The position numbers and the translations under genes were made by a program. A stretch of DNA of 58,099 bases from the NCBI GenBank assembly GCA_021298575.1, contig JAJTFM010000020.1, forward strand, positions 1 to 58,099. The letters run 5' to 3'. Positions within the stretch are counted from its first letter, which is position 1. Every line of letters starts with the position of its first letter. The notes under the pieces were generated by a model that ran no database searches, was not told the DNA's origin, and worked only from the letters and a program-made list of their open reading frames with translations. Shown here one piece after another: positions 8,039 through 16,975 of the stretch. The stretch is from Saprospiraceae bacterium (GTDB lineage: Bacteria > Bacteroidota > Bacteroidia > Chitinophagales > Saprospiraceae).

Positions 8039-9612
8039 TACCCCGCCCATCCTTCTCTATCCAGACTCCGGTAATGAATCGCCTCGGATAAATCCTCGAT
8101 CCTGATATCTGCGCTGCCACCCAGATCGGCGGCTGTTCTGGCTACTTTCAGAATGCGGTCATACGCCCGGGCGGAGAGTTGCAGCCGTTCCATGGCGGTT
8201 TTCAACAGTGTAAGTCCTTCAGTTGTAAGCTTACACACCTCGCGTACCATGCGCCCGGGCATTTGGGCGTTGCAATACACGTCTTTGAGGTCTTTGAACC
8301 GCTCGGCCTGCACAGCGCGCGCCTGCAGCACGCGTGCGCGAATTTCCTCGCTGCCGAGTTTGGGGCGTTCGGGAGCAGACATGCTGGTGAGCTCTTCAAT
8401 TTTTACGGGCGTCACTTCCACGTGCAGATCAATTCGATCCAGCAAAGGCCCGGAAATCTTTGATACATAACGTTTTACCACACCTGCGCCGCAAACGCAC
8501 TCTTTTTCGGGGTGGTTATAGTAGCCACAGGGACAAGGATTCATGGATGCTACCAGCATGAAGCTGGCCGGATAATCCACCGTTATTTTTGCCCGGCTGA
8601 TAGTTACTCGCCGCTCTTCCATGGGCTGGCGCATCACCTCCAGTACCTGTCGCTTGAATTCCGGCAGTTCGTCGAGAAACAAAACGCCGTTGTGAGCCAG
8701 ACTGATCTCTCCGGGCATCGGGTCGGAGCCGCCACCCACCAGCGCCACATCGCTGATAGTATGATGCGGCGACCTGAAAGGACGCGTGGTGACGAGCGCC
8801 GAGTGATCGGGCAACATGCCGGAAACCGAATGTATCTTCGTGGTTTCCAGCGCTTCCTGTAAAGTTAACGGCGGCAGGATGGTGGGCAGTCGGCGCGCCA
8901 GCATCGTTTTTCCGGCGCCCGGCGGACCGATCAGGATTACGTTGTGCCCTCCGGCGGCAGCCAGTTCGAGCGCCCTTTTGATATTTTCCTGTCCTTTTAC
9001 ATCCTCAAAATCGAGGTCGTAATTATTCATGTTGGCTGCAAACTCCTCCCGGGTGTTCACCTGCATGGGCTTGATTCCGGAGGAGCCGCCCAGCACTTCA
9101 ACCGCCTCGAGCAGCGTGTCAACGCCGTAAATCTCGAGGTCGTTCACGATAGCGGCTTCCCGGGCGTTTACCCGGGGCAGGATGAAGCCCTTGAATTTCT
9201 GTTTCCGGGCCTGTATGGCAACACTCAGTGCTCCCTTGATCGGGCGCAGTGAACCGTCGAGAGAAAGTTCTCCCATGATAAAATACTGATCCATCCCGTC
9301 GGAGGCAATCAGGCCGGCGCCGGCGAGCATACCCAGTGCAATAGGCAGGTCGAATGCCGTTCCTTCCTTGCGGATATCTGCCGGGGCGAGGTTGATGATG
9401 GTGCGGAGCCTGGCCGTCCGGATTCCGGAATTTCTGACGGCCGCCTCGATGCGGGCGAGACTCTCCCGCACGGCGCTGTCAGGCAATCCGACAATCTGAA
9501 CCGGCGGGATTTTTTCTTCCGGACCGATCATGGGTCCTCCGGTGTTGGTTTCAATGGTGATGGTACGCGCGTCCACGCCGTGGACTGCGCCTGCGTATGT
9601 TTTTACGAGCAT
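8038..9612 (-). CDS. comM: ComM/YifB-family Mg-chelatase-like AAA+ ATPase
   Basis: This is an intact 524-residue protein. In order it has an N-terminal chelatase-like domain ([46 protein letters not shown]), an AAA+ core with Walker [10 protein letters not shown] and Walker [11 protein letters not shown], and the PCPCG/CVCGAG segment with Mg_chelatase_C at the end. ComM is a hexameric helicase that drives branch migration during natural transformation; the assignment rests on family membership. The start at 9612 is chosen over the ATG at 9687 because family members begin MLVKTY and the extra 25 codons run into a MITE (9636-9796). A diverged 3' fragment of the same gene lies at 95-595. The stop touches the inverted repeat at 7999-8038. 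Confidence 0.93.
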   Translation of the reverse strand: MLVKTYAGAVHGVDARTITIETNTGGPMIGPEEKIPPVQIVGLPDSAVRESLARIEAAVRNSGIRTARLRTIINLAPADIRKEGTAFDLPIALGMLAGAGLIASDGMDQYFIMGELSLDGSLRPIKGALSVAIQARKQKFKGFILPRVNAREAAIVNDLEIYGVDTLLEAVEVLGGSSGIKPMQVNTREEFAANMNNYDLDFEDVKGQENIKRALELAAAGGHNVILIGPPGAGKTMLARRLPTILPPLTLQEALETTKIHSVSGMLPDHSALVTTRPFRSPHHTISDVALVGGGSDPMPGEISLAHNGVLFLDELPEFKRQVLEVMRQPMEERRVTISRAKITVDYPASFMLVASMNPCPCGYYNHPEKECVCGAGVVKRYVSKISGPLLDRIDLHVEVTPVKIEELTSMSAPERPKLGSEEIRARVLQARAVQAERFKDLKDVYCNAQMPGRMVREVCKLTTEGLTLLKTAMERLQLSARAYDRILKVARTAADLGGSADIRIEDLSEAIHYRSLDREGWAG

Positions 9613-9635
9613 AAGCGTGAATGGATGAGGTTTAA

Positions 9636-9796
9636 GAGCTTGTTCAGAAATCTCTCGCCGAGTCAAAAACGGCTCATTTTTCGCCATTTTTCACCTTTTT
9701 TCAGTTACGTAGCACCGGCTACGCGCCTTCAAAAACGCAAAAACTGACAAAAAATCAGCCTGTTTTTGCCAACGGCAGAGAATCCTGAACAAGCTC
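9636..9796. mobile_element. MITE-like hairpin element, copy 1 (161 bp)
   Basis: The ends are GAGCTTGTTCAGAAATCTCT and, inverted, AGAGAATCCTGAACAAGCTC. Each side is flanked by TAA (9633-9635 and 9797-9799), a 3-bp target duplication. The arms stay complementary almost to the centre, which is CGTAGC-ACCG-GCTACG. The element has no coding capacity. TIR style and a TNA-type duplication recall IS5-group transposons; that link is inference. It fills most of the gap between the divergent comM and panC genes, so it could affect their promoters. It is about 85-90% identical to the copy at 35449-35599, plus a 10-bp insertion. Confidence 0.8.
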
Positions 9797-9984
9797 TAAT
9801 GAAGAATGCCCGGCGTTTCCGTGACGGTGTCTGCCGGTTTTTTATATAAAATTACGGGAAAAAATGCGAGACTGTCAATAGCCATTGCACTGATTAATGA
9901 AAATTCATGCACACTCGGGGTCCGATATCGCAATTCTTCGGTATCATTATTTTACTTTCGCGCCGTCCAAACACACATACATTC

Positions 9985-10824
9985 ATGGTTATATTCAAGA
10001 AGGTGGCGGATATGCAGTCGTGGCTGATGGCACAGGGTCGGCCCGTTGGTTTTGTGCCCACCATGGGTGCACTGCATGAGGGTCATCTGGAGCTCGTCCG
10101 CATGTCGAAGCGCGATGCCTGTCTTACGGTTGCCAGTATTTTTGTCAATCCCACCCAGTTTAACGATCCTGCGGACCTGGAGAAATACCCTCGTATGCCT
10201 GAGCAGGATGCTGCACTGCTCGACGGAGTGGGTTGCGACGTGCTTTTTCTGCCTTCTGTGGAAGAGGTGTATCCGCCCGGTGTTGACCTTGCCGTTCGGC
10301 TCGACTTTGGCAGTCTCGACAAGGTCATGGAGGGCGAGTTTCGTCCCGGTCATTTCGGAGGGATGGCCACGGTGGTGAATCGTTTGCTCGATATCGTGAA
10401 ACCGCAGAAGTTGTACATGGGGCAGAAAGACTATCAGCAGCTCAGCATCGTGCGCGACATGATCCGGCAACTGGCACTTTCGGTCGAGCTGGTCATGTGT
10501 CCGACTGTGCGTGAACCCGACGGACTGGCCATGAGCAGCCGCAACCTGCGGCTAAGTGCTGCCATGCGGGAGGTGGCTCCGGTTATTCACCGCACCCTTC
10601 AGTGGTCGGGAGAAGAGCTGAAAACGGGCCGGGAGGCATCGGAAATCAGCCGGGAGGCCATGGATAAACTGACTGAAGCGGGTCTGAGACCCGAATACTT
10701 TGAAATAGCCGACGGCATCACGCTGCTGCCCGTCCGGCACTACGGCGACAGCGAATCCATTGTCGCCTGTGTGGCTGCCTTTACCGGGGATGTGCGGCTG
10801 ATTGACAACATAGTGCTCAGATAG
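9985..10824 (+). CDS. panC: pantothenate synthetase
   Basis: This 279-residue cytoplasmic enzyme joins pantoate and beta-alanine with ATP in pantothenate (vitamin B5) synthesis. Family blocks are all present: PTMGALHEGHLELV near residue 30, SIFVNPTQF, MGQKDYQQL (ATP/pantoate site), VREPDGLAMSSRN (the KMSKS-like loop) and a C-terminal domain. Length matches the family. The start at 9985 (MVIFKKVADMQSW) replaces a 26-codon upstream extension that is not conserved in character. A TACTTTCG at 9953-9960 is a possible -7 box. No other pan genes are adjacent. Confidence 0.95.
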   Translation: MVIFKKVADMQSWLMAQGRPVGFVPTMGALHEGHLELVRMSKRDACLTVASIFVNPTQFNDPADLEKYPRMPEQDAALLDGVGCDVLFLPSVEEVYPPGVDLAVRLDFGSLDKVMEGEFRPGHFGGMATVVNRLLDIVKPQKLYMGQKDYQQLSIVRDMIRQLALSVELVMCPTVREPDGLAMSSRNLRLSAAMREVAPVIHRTLQWSGEELKTGREASEISREAMDKLTEAGLRPEYFEIADGITLLPVRHYGDSESIVACVAAFTGDVRLIDNIVLR

Positions 10825-10856
10825 TCGGTAAAAACAGGCAGATTATCGCAATTTTC

Positions 10857-10887
10857 TTGTGCGGGAGGTTTTTCTCCCTTAGTTTTG
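10857..10887 (+). promoter_or_regulatory. Bacteroidota-type promoter for the SPFH gene
   Basis: A TTG at 10857-10859 is followed, after exactly 20 bp, by TAGTTTTG at 10880-10887. This matches the TTG-N20-TAnnTTTG consensus of the primary Bacteroidota sigma factor. The ATG lies 21 bp downstream. Confidence 0.6.
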
Positions 10888-10908
10888 TAGCAAAACAAAA
10901 CTGAAACT

Positions 10909-11835
10909 ATGCTTTATACCATTGCAGCCCTTGTGATACTGATTTTCCTCAGTATCGTCACCGTTCAACAGGGAACGGTAGCCGTCACTACCATTTTCGG
11001 AAAATACAGCCGCACCCTTCGGCCGGGTCTGAATTTCCGTATTCCGCTTATCGAGGCCATTTTCAAACGTATATCGGTTCAGAACCGCGCGGTGGAGCTG
11101 AACTTTCAGGCGGTTACCATTGACCAGGCCAACGTACATTTCACCTCGCTGCTGCTATTCTCTGTGATGGATGATCACGAGGAGACCATCAAGAAAGTGG
11201 CTTTCCGCTTTTTGAGCGACCGCGACCTCATGGCTACTCTCAGTCGCACAGTAGAGGGAAGCATTCGTTCCTACGTGGCCTCCAAGAAACAGCAGGAAAT
11301 ACTGAGCCTTCGCCGCGAAATTACCGAAGCCGTGAAGAGCAATATCGATCACATGCTGGAGGACTGGGGTTATCATCTGATTGATCTTCAGATAAACGAT
11401 ATCACTTTCGACGACGAAGTGATGCGCTCCATGTCGAAAATTGTTGCTGCCAACAACCTGAAGGCTGCTGCGGAGAACGAAGGTCAGGCGCTGCTGATTA
11501 CCAAGACCAAAGCTGCTGAAGCCGAGGGCAATGCCATCAAGATTGCTGCTGAGGCAGAGCGGGAAGCCGCCAAGATGCGCGGTCAGGCGGTGGCTCTGTT
11601 CCGTGAGGAAGTAGCCCGGGGTATGAGTCAGGCTGCCAAGGAGATGCAGAACGCCAATCTCGATACATCGGTGATACTTTTCTCGATGTGGACAGAAGCG
11701 CTGAAAAACTTCACCGAGCACGGAAAAGGCAATGTAATTTTCCTCGACGGTTCGGTTGACGGGATGCAGAAAACCCTGAGGGAAATGATGGCCCTGAGTT
11801 CGACAGATTTCATGTCGCAACAGGGTAAAAAATAA
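10909..11835 (+). CDS. SPFH/band 7 membrane protein (stomatin/slipin-like)
   Basis: The protein is 308 residues. An N-terminal membrane segment (residues ~1-18, LYTIAALVILIFLSIVTV) is followed directly by an SPFH domain (VQQGTVAVTTIFGKYSRTLRPGLNF). A long Ala/Glu/Lys-rich coiled coil follows (residues ~175-235, with AAENEGQALL and AEREAAKMRGQA). SPFH proteins form large oligomeric cages on the membrane and often modulate proteases such as FtsH or organise microdomains. No nearby NfeD or protease gene fixes its partner here. The gene is monocistronic, with its own promoter and a strong terminator. Confidence 0.85.
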   Translation: MLYTIAALVILIFLSIVTVQQGTVAVTTIFGKYSRTLRPGLNFRIPLIEAIFKRISVQNRAVELNFQAVTIDQANVHFTSLLLFSVMDDHEETIKKVAFRFLSDRDLMATLSRTVEGSIRSYVASKKQQEILSLRREITEAVKSNIDHMLEDWGYHLIDLQINDITFDDEVMRSMSKIVAANNLKAAAENEGQALLITKTKAAEAEGNAIKIAAEAEREAAKMRGQAVALFREEVARGMSQAAKEMQNANLDTSVILFSMWTEALKNFTEHGKGNVIFLDGSVDGMQKTLREMMALSSTDFMSQQGKK

Positions 11836-11846
11836 TGATTTCTCAC

Positions 11847-11880
11847 ACAGGGGGTGCTTCCGGCCGGAAGCACCCCCTGT
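11847..11880 (+). terminator. perfect-palindrome terminator after the SPFH gene
   Basis: This 34-nt perfect palindrome (arms of 17 bp, ACAGGGGGTGCTTCCGG) begins 11 bp after the stop and is followed by TTCTG. Confidence 0.75.
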
Positions 11881-11996
11881 TTCTGCTGGCACTTACGCCA
11901 TACTATCCTGAATCCGGTTAATCAGATGAGTTATCTTCCAACAAACAGACTATGCAGTTACTTTTCCGGAAAAGCCTGACATCAAATCAAATATCC

Positions 11997-14537
11997 ATGC
12001 GCCATTTGTTTTCCACCATTGCACTGACGCTCCTGACGGGTTTTACCCTGAATGCCAAACCGGTTGATGAGCCGACAGCCAGGCTGGCAGCCATGAATTT
12101 TTACCGTTCAGTTACCGGCACTCTGCCCCCGGCTCAGTCGGTGACGCTTGCTATCACCGAAGAGGTAATCCTGAATGAGGAATCTGTTGCGCTGTACTAC
12201 ATTTTTGATATGGGTGAAGACGGATTCGTCATTGTCTCTGCCGATGATAACCTGCTGCCGGTTATAGGCTACTCGAAGGAAAGGGTGTTTCCAAATGAAT
12301 CGTTGCCGCCACATATTGCCAAATGGTTTGAACAGTACAAGGCTGAAATCAGGTATGTACTGGAAAACGGGATAACAGCTACCGATGAAATACGAGCAAA
12401 ATGGTCGGCTTTGCTTTCCGGCGAAACTCAAAATACCGATGTACTGCTGGAAGTCAATCCGCTGCTGACGACCAGATGGGACCAGGCACCTTATTACAAT
12501 GCCAATTGCCCCGGCGGAGCGGTTACCGGTTGTGTGGCCACTGCCATGGCGCAAATCATGAAATACTGGAATTATCCGCAGCAGGGTGTGGGCTACCATT
12601 CCTACAACGAAGATGACTATGGCACCTTGTCTGCCAACTTCGGAGCTACTACCTACAACTGGAGTGCGATGCCCGATGCCGTTTTCTCGCCCAATAATGC
12701 CGTGGCTACGCTGATGTATCACTGCGGAGTCAGTGTGGATATGAATTACGGATTGGCATCCAGCGGGGGTAGCGGAGCGTATGTGTTGTCATCCGCAAGC
12801 CCGGTGACACATTGCAGCGAGTATGCCCTGAAAACCTATTTCGGATACTCGCCAACCATCTCCGGGGCAAAGCGGTCGAACTATACCAGCTCCAGCTGGA
12901 TCAATCTGATGAAAAGCGAGCTGGATGCCAGCCGCCCCATTCTGCATACTGGCTTCGGTTCCGGAGGCGGTCATGCTTTTGTATGCGACGGATACGACAA
13001 TAGCAATTACTTCCATTTTAACTGGGGGTGGAGTGGCAACTCGGACGGCTATTTCTGGATAGACCAGCTAAACCCGGGAACGCTGGGAGCAGGTGGTGGC
13101 AGTGGAGGATTCAACAGTAACCAGCAGATACTTGTTGGTATAAAACCGCCGGGATCAGCACCGCAGGCTGCCAATATTCAGCTATTCAGTGCAGTTACCG
13201 TCTCTCCCAACCCGATTCAGTGGAATCAGGGATTTACTGTGAATGCAAATATCGTCAACAAAGGTACTTCTGCCTTTTACGGAGATATTACTGCGGCACT
13301 GTTCGACGAGAGCGGCAATTTTGTGGATTTTATAGATACCTACACCGAAAGTAGCGGACTACCGCCCAACTACTACTATTCCAACGGACTCAACTTCAGC
13401 ACAACCGGACTGGAGGCGGCTCCGGGTCAGTATTACATAGGAATCTATGTGAAGCCGGCCAGCGACTGGATACTGGCGGGGAACGGGAGTTACGCTAATT
13501 ATATCCCGGTGTCTATCGTTTACGGCAACAATATAGAACTGTATGCCAATATTACCCCGACACCTAATCCGCTGGTACAGAATCAGCCGGCCAGTTTTTA
13601 TCTGGATCTGGCGAACTACAGTTCTACAGCCTTCAACGGTACTTTTTCACTGGATGTTCACGACCTCGACGGAAACTGGATACAAACGATTCAGGAGCTT
13701 AATAACTACTCTCTTTGTGCGAACTGCCATTTTACGAATGGCCTGACATTCTCCACCGGTGTACTCGATCTGGAGCCTGGCTCTTACCTGCTGGCTGCCT
13801 GGGAGAAAGCAAACGGTTCCGACTGGGATCTGGTTGGCTCCACTGACCACGAGAATCCGATAGAGATTACTGTGCGTGCACCGTTGCTTTCTCCGGATGC
13901 TTACGAGAACAACAACACACAAAACAGCGCCAGCAATCTGCCGCTTGCGTTTTCATCAAACACGGCCAATATTGTTACGACCGGATCGAATAATCACGTG
14001 GGTACCGACTATGATTATTACAAAGTGTTTTTTCCGGCGGGCTACTCCTATAAAGTCACACCAAGAGTACACGATAGCTATAACAGCGGAAACGGCCAGA
14101 CGTACACCAACGACGTGCTGTTTTCATACAACCTGAATGGCACCTGGTCGGATGCCATTGACGATGTGGCCAGCGGATTCATCACGGTACCGGGCAACGA
14201 GACCATGTACTTCCACGTGGCCCCCTATTTTCAGGGAGAAACCGGAACATATCAGTTACAGATACAAGTGACAAGAACGGCGGCCACCGCTGTCGGCGAT
14301 CCGGATGAAAACGCGATGGTTAGTATCTTTCCCAATCCGGTGAAAGACAAGCTGAGTATTGTTGCGGAGGATACTCAAATCCGTTCCGTCACCATTTTTG
14401 ACATTTCCGGCAGACCGGTTCTAACTGAGGAAAATCAGGAAGAAATCAGTGTTTCTGGGCTTCCAGAAGGCTCATACCTTGTGGAAATAGCGACAGACAA
14501 GGGTGTTCTGCGGAAGAAGTTTGTGAAAATGCGCTAA
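11997..14537 (+). CDS. T9SS-secreted C10-family (streptopain-like) cysteine protease
   Basis: The protein is 846 residues from the ATG at 11997, where a typical signal peptide begins (MRHLFSTIALTLLTGF); the 15 upstream codons lack such features. A Spi-like inhibitory propeptide follows (PTARLAAMNFYRSVTG through DGFVIVSADD). The C10 catalytic domain comes next: Cys179 in AVTGCVATAMAQIM, His326 in GSGGGHAFVCDGYD, and FHFNWGWSG, as in streptopain and interpain. After about residue 385 come repeated Ig-like modules, then a DUF-type domain with YENNNTQNSASNL (PPC-like). The end is a T9SS type A sorting domain (SIFPNPVKDKLSIV). It should be secreted as a zymogen and cleave itself; role in nutrition or defence is inference. 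Its stop overlaps the convergent DUF1573 gene by 4 bp. Confidence 0.9.
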   Translation: MRHLFSTIALTLLTGFTLNAKPVDEPTARLAAMNFYRSVTGTLPPAQSVTLAITEEVILNEESVALYYIFDMGEDGFVIVSADDNLLPVIGYSKERVFPNESLPPHIAKWFEQYKAEIRYVLENGITATDEIRAKWSALLSGETQNTDVLLEVNPLLTTRWDQAPYYNANCPGGAVTGCVATAMAQIMKYWNYPQQGVGYHSYNEDDYGTLSANFGATTYNWSAMPDAVFSPNNAVATLMYHCGVSVDMNYGLASSGGSGAYVLSSASPVTHCSEYALKTYFGYSPTISGAKRSNYTSSSWINLMKSELDASRPILHTGFGSGGGHAFVCDGYDNSNYFHFNWGWSGNSDGYFWIDQLNPGTLGAGGGSGGFNSNQQILVGIKPPGSAPQAANIQLFSAVTVSPNPIQWNQGFTVNANIVNKGTSAFYGDITAALFDESGNFVDFIDTYTESSGLPPNYYYSNGLNFSTTGLEAAPGQYYIGIYVKPASDWILAGNGSYANYIPVSIVYGNNIELYANITPTPNPLVQNQPASFYLDLANYSSTAFNGTFSLDVHDLDGNWIQTIQELNNYSLCANCHFTNGLTFSTGVLDLEPGSYLLAAWEKANGSDWDLVGSTDHENPIEITVRAPLLSPDAYENNNTQNSASNLPLAFSSNTANIVTTGSNNHVGTDYDYYKVFFPAGYSYKVTPRVHDSYNSGNGQTYTNDVLFSYNLNGTWSDAIDDVASGFITVPGNETMYFHVAPYFQGETGTYQLQIQVTRTAATAVGDPDENAMVSIFPNPVKDKLSIVAEDTQIRSVTIFDISGRPVLTEENQEEISVSGLPEGSYLVEIATDKGVLRKKFVKMR

Positions 14538-15136
14538 CTCCTGATAATCGTCTTCACATTTCCGCGGGGCTTTACATTCCCGCTGAGGTAGAGAATATGC
14601 CTTCTGTTGGGCCTTGAATTGTCGTAAATGATGACGCCGGCAAGCGTTTTGCCAGCTTTTTTATAGCTGTCGAACTCAACGCGTATGACGGCAGTATCGC
14701 CGGGCATCACCGGATATTTCGGGAGGCTCAGCGCTGTACAGTCGCAGCTTCCCTTTGAGCTGCTGATTACATACGGGTGATTGCCGGTATTGACCACTAC
14801 AAACGAGTCGAGCAGAATAAACCCTTCATTGATGGTGCCGAAAGATATGGTATCCCGCAGGTATTGCACCGTTGTGGGCTCTGGTTCTCCGGGATGCTGC
14901 AGGAATTGGATGTAGCTTGCCACACGGCGCTGACCGGTAGTATCCAGTAGTTTGCATGTGGCCTCCAGTTGCCGACCGTGATATGCGCCCTGGTAGCGCG
15001 CATACCCGAGCGCTTTCAGGCTGTCGGCGCTGTTCAGTGTGGGCAGCAGCGTCTGCAGGTCGGGAGATAATTGCTGGCTGGAGAGCTGGCTCCCGGCCAG
15101 AAGAAATATCAGGAGAACAGAAAGATTCTTTGCCAT
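14534..15136 (-). CDS. secreted DUF1573-domain protein
   Basis: This 200-residue protein begins with a signal peptide (MAKNLSVLLIFLLAGSQLS). The start at 15136 is chosen for that reason; the 71 codons upstream look like non-coding DNA. The C-terminal ~110 residues match DUF1573: ISFGTINEGFILLDSFVVVN, SSSKGSCDCTAL, PVMPGDTAVIRVEFDSYKKAGK. This is an Ig-like fold common in Bacteroidota periplasmic or surface proteins. The CDC motif and VNTG loops are conserved in the family. Molecular function is unknown. Confidence 0.8.
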   Translation of the reverse strand: MAKNLSVLLIFLLAGSQLSSQQLSPDLQTLLPTLNSADSLKALGYARYQGAYHGRQLEATCKLLDTTGQRRVASYIQFLQHPGEPEPTTVQYLRDTISFGTINEGFILLDSFVVVNTGNHPYVISSSKGSCDCTALSLPKYPVMPGDTAVIRVEFDSYKKAGKTLAGVIIYDNSRPNRRHILYLSGNVKPRGNVKTIIRS

Positions 15137-15282
15137 TTTTACATTGTGAGTCGCACGCACAGGTGCCGAAAAGCGCTGTAAAGGTAGTTCTACCGCTTTG
15201 AAAACGACAAAAAGTCTGAAAATTGTATCATTTGGTATGCAAGAATTGCTCTGCCTGATCGTTATGAAAGAAAAACATATAC

Positions 15283-16026
15283 ATGAGGAAGTCCGTCTTT
15301 TCAATTCTGATTGCCCTTTTTGCCATTTCCAGCATATTTTCCCAGTCATTTGCCGGGAAGTACAACGGTGTCTACCAGAGTGAACCTGTTGTGCTTACAC
15401 TTGTAGCATCGGATGGCGGTGCCTATTCAGGTGTGCTCGACGACAGTCACAACAAATACGACGTGACTGCCCGTGGACAGGGTGGCGAACTGACTGGTCA
15501 GGCCCGGGAATCGTCGCTCGGACTTACCCTTCAGCTTCGCGGGGCGTTGAAAGGAAATCAGCTGGCGCTTAAACTTGGCATCATGGGAGTAGAGTTGCCA
15601 ATAGATCTTTACAGAGAGGGCGGGGGAGAAGTGCCGGCCCGTCAGCCGGTCAGTACCGTTTCGGGCAGGCAACGCGATCAGGCGCTGGTGGGTAGCTGGA
15701 CGAGCCAGTCGAACTACAACAGTGGCGGTTTTGGACAGGGCTCCATGTCGAGCGAGTCCACACTGATATTGCTGGCCGACGGGCGGGTAGCTGATGGTGG
15801 CAGTCGTACGGTAGTGGGTGGTTCCGGCTGGAGTGGTTCATCGGGCGGCTCGGCAACCGGCGTGGTGGATGGCGTTTACTGGTTCACAGAGAACAAAAAG
15901 CTGTACTTGCAGGCTGATCAGAACGGCAAAACAGAAGTACAGTCGCTTGGGAAATATTACATCGAAAACAATCGCCTGCTTATCACTGCTGATAACGGCA
16001 ACAAGGTTTTGTTTTACCGGAGTTAA
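15283..16026 (+). CDS. exported lipocalin-like hypothetical protein
   Basis: The protein is 247 residues with a signal peptide (MRKSVFSILIALFAISSIFS). Residues ~24-110 form one beta-rich unit (GKYNGVYQSEPVVLTL... LPIDLYR). Residues ~130-247 form another (ALVGSWTSQSNYNSGG... ENNRLLITADNGNKVLFYRS) of a form seen in lipocalin-like proteins that start G.W and end in a compact barrel. A Gly/Ser-rich linker lies inside the second half. No catalytic residues are obvious. It stands alone, divergent from DUF1573, and ends at a bidirectional terminator. Confidence 0.65.
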   Translation: MRKSVFSILIALFAISSIFSQSFAGKYNGVYQSEPVVLTLVASDGGAYSGVLDDSHNKYDVTARGQGGELTGQARESSLGLTLQLRGALKGNQLALKLGIMGVELPIDLYREGGGEVPARQPVSTVSGRQRDQALVGSWTSQSNYNSGGFGQGSMSSESTLILLADGRVADGGSRTVVGGSGWSGSSGGSATGVVDGVYWFTENKKLYLQADQNGKTEVQSLGKYYIENNRLLITADNGNKVLFYRS

Positions 16027-16046
16027 GACCAACAAGAATAAAACAA

Positions 16047-16075
16047 AAAGGGCCGCCCCGATGGGGAGGCCCTTT
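16047..16075. terminator. bidirectional intrinsic terminator
   Basis: AAAGGGCC...CCCC-GAT-GGGG...GGCCCTTT forms a stem with A/T tracts on both sides. It can end the gene at 15283 on the plus strand and the tRNA transcript on the minus strand. Confidence 0.75.
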
Positions 16076-16080
16076 GTCTG

Positions 16081-16164
16081 TGCGGGAAGCGAGAGTCGAA
16101 CTCGCACACCATTACTGGCGTACGCCCCTGAAACGTATGCGTCTACCAATTCCGCCATTCCCGC
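16081..16164 (-). tRNA. tRNA-Leu (anticodon CAG)
   Basis: The reverse complement folds as a class II tRNA. The acceptor GCGGGAA pairs with TTCCCGC; the D arm is GCGGAATTGGTAGACGC; the anticodon stem TACGT/GCGTA has loop TTCAGGG, giving anticodon CAG. A long variable arm (GCCA/TGGT) and T arm GCGAG-TTCGACT-CTCGC follow, with discriminator A. CCA is not encoded. CAG reads CUG leucine codons. Confidence 0.93.
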
Positions 16165-16897
16165 AAAGGATGTTTCAAAAGCGGGTGCAAAGATAAGCGG
16201 GTTTCTTTCAAGTGCAAAGTTTTTTTTCAAAACGGTGAAAAATTTTTCTTTGACAGGAACCGCGATGTTTTGCCGAGGGAAGGGTGGTGCTTACCGGTGA
16301 AAGGCGGTGTTTTGTTGGTAAGCGGCGGCTTTCGATGAGGGAGCGGTTGATTTCTTAAGTTTTTTTCAGATTTGATAAAATTTTCATATTTTGCATTCGT
16401 ATAGCCTTTTTCGGGGGGTCTATTTATAAAAATGCCATTTATTTTGATTGTTTTTTAACAAAATATTCATTTTTTTAATAAAAGTGAAACGATAAAACGT
16501 CTTTTTTAAACATTCTGCTGTTTGAGTATTTAGGTAAATAAAAAAAAGCTGACATATTTGCATCAGGTTTTGTGGAAAAAGTATTTTTTCTGGAAAATCG
16601 CGGGTGGGCGAGTGAGAAATCAGCGTGGTGCCAGAGGGTACGGAGGAGAATCAGACATACTAAATATCGTCCACTAAAAGTTGTCAAAAATTTTCAGCAC
16701 AGGCTGACAAATATAGAAAAATGCCCGAGAGGGTAAAGAAAACCGAAGGCGGGGGCCCTCCGGCTCTTTCAAAGGAGAAAGAGCGGAGGGCTGTTTTTTT
16801 GTGGCCGTTCCAACCGATCTCTTATTACCTGAAAGACATATCACCGGGTTCTGTCCATCAGTATCCGGTATTTTTTTAACCATAAACAGCCATTTTC
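16165..16897. other. AT-rich gene-free region with an orphan terminator
   Basis: Over 700 bp between tRNA-Leu and the rpsF promoter hold no convincing gene; the two small minus-strand ORFs lack any family look. A strong plus-strand terminator lies at 16755-16800 with no coding gene before it. This hints at a small RNA ending there, perhaps starting between 16560 and 16700. Confidence 0.45.
16755..16800 (+). terminator. orphan intrinsic terminator
   Basis: GCCCTCCGGCTCTTTC / GAAAGAGCGGAGGGC form a 15-bp stem with one bulged G and a short loop, followed by TGTTTTTTT. It is among the best-formed terminators in the window, yet no protein gene lies upstream on this strand. Confidence 0.8.
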
Positions 16898-16928
16898 TTG
16901 GTTTTTTGGCTAAATCGGCTTACATTTG
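16898..16928 (+). promoter_or_regulatory. Bacteroidota-type promoter of the rpsF operon
   Basis: TTG at 16898-16900, a 20-bp spacer, and TACATTTG at 16921-16928 match the consensus exactly. The predicted start near 16935 leaves a leader of only about 40 nt before rpsF, too short for a long autoregulatory structure. Confidence 0.7.
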
Positions 16929-16975
16929 CGGCCGATTTTTCAAAAAGTTCATTTTTTTAACGTAACAGACTGATA

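Noticed and set aside
9613-9687. N-terminal extension of ComM
   Set aside because: The extra 25 codons run into the MITE at 9636, and the family begins MLVKTY at 9612.
16475-16883. Two overlapping minus-strand ORFs near the rpsF promoter
   Set aside because: They cover AT-rich DNA and a terminator hairpin; the residues show no domain pattern.
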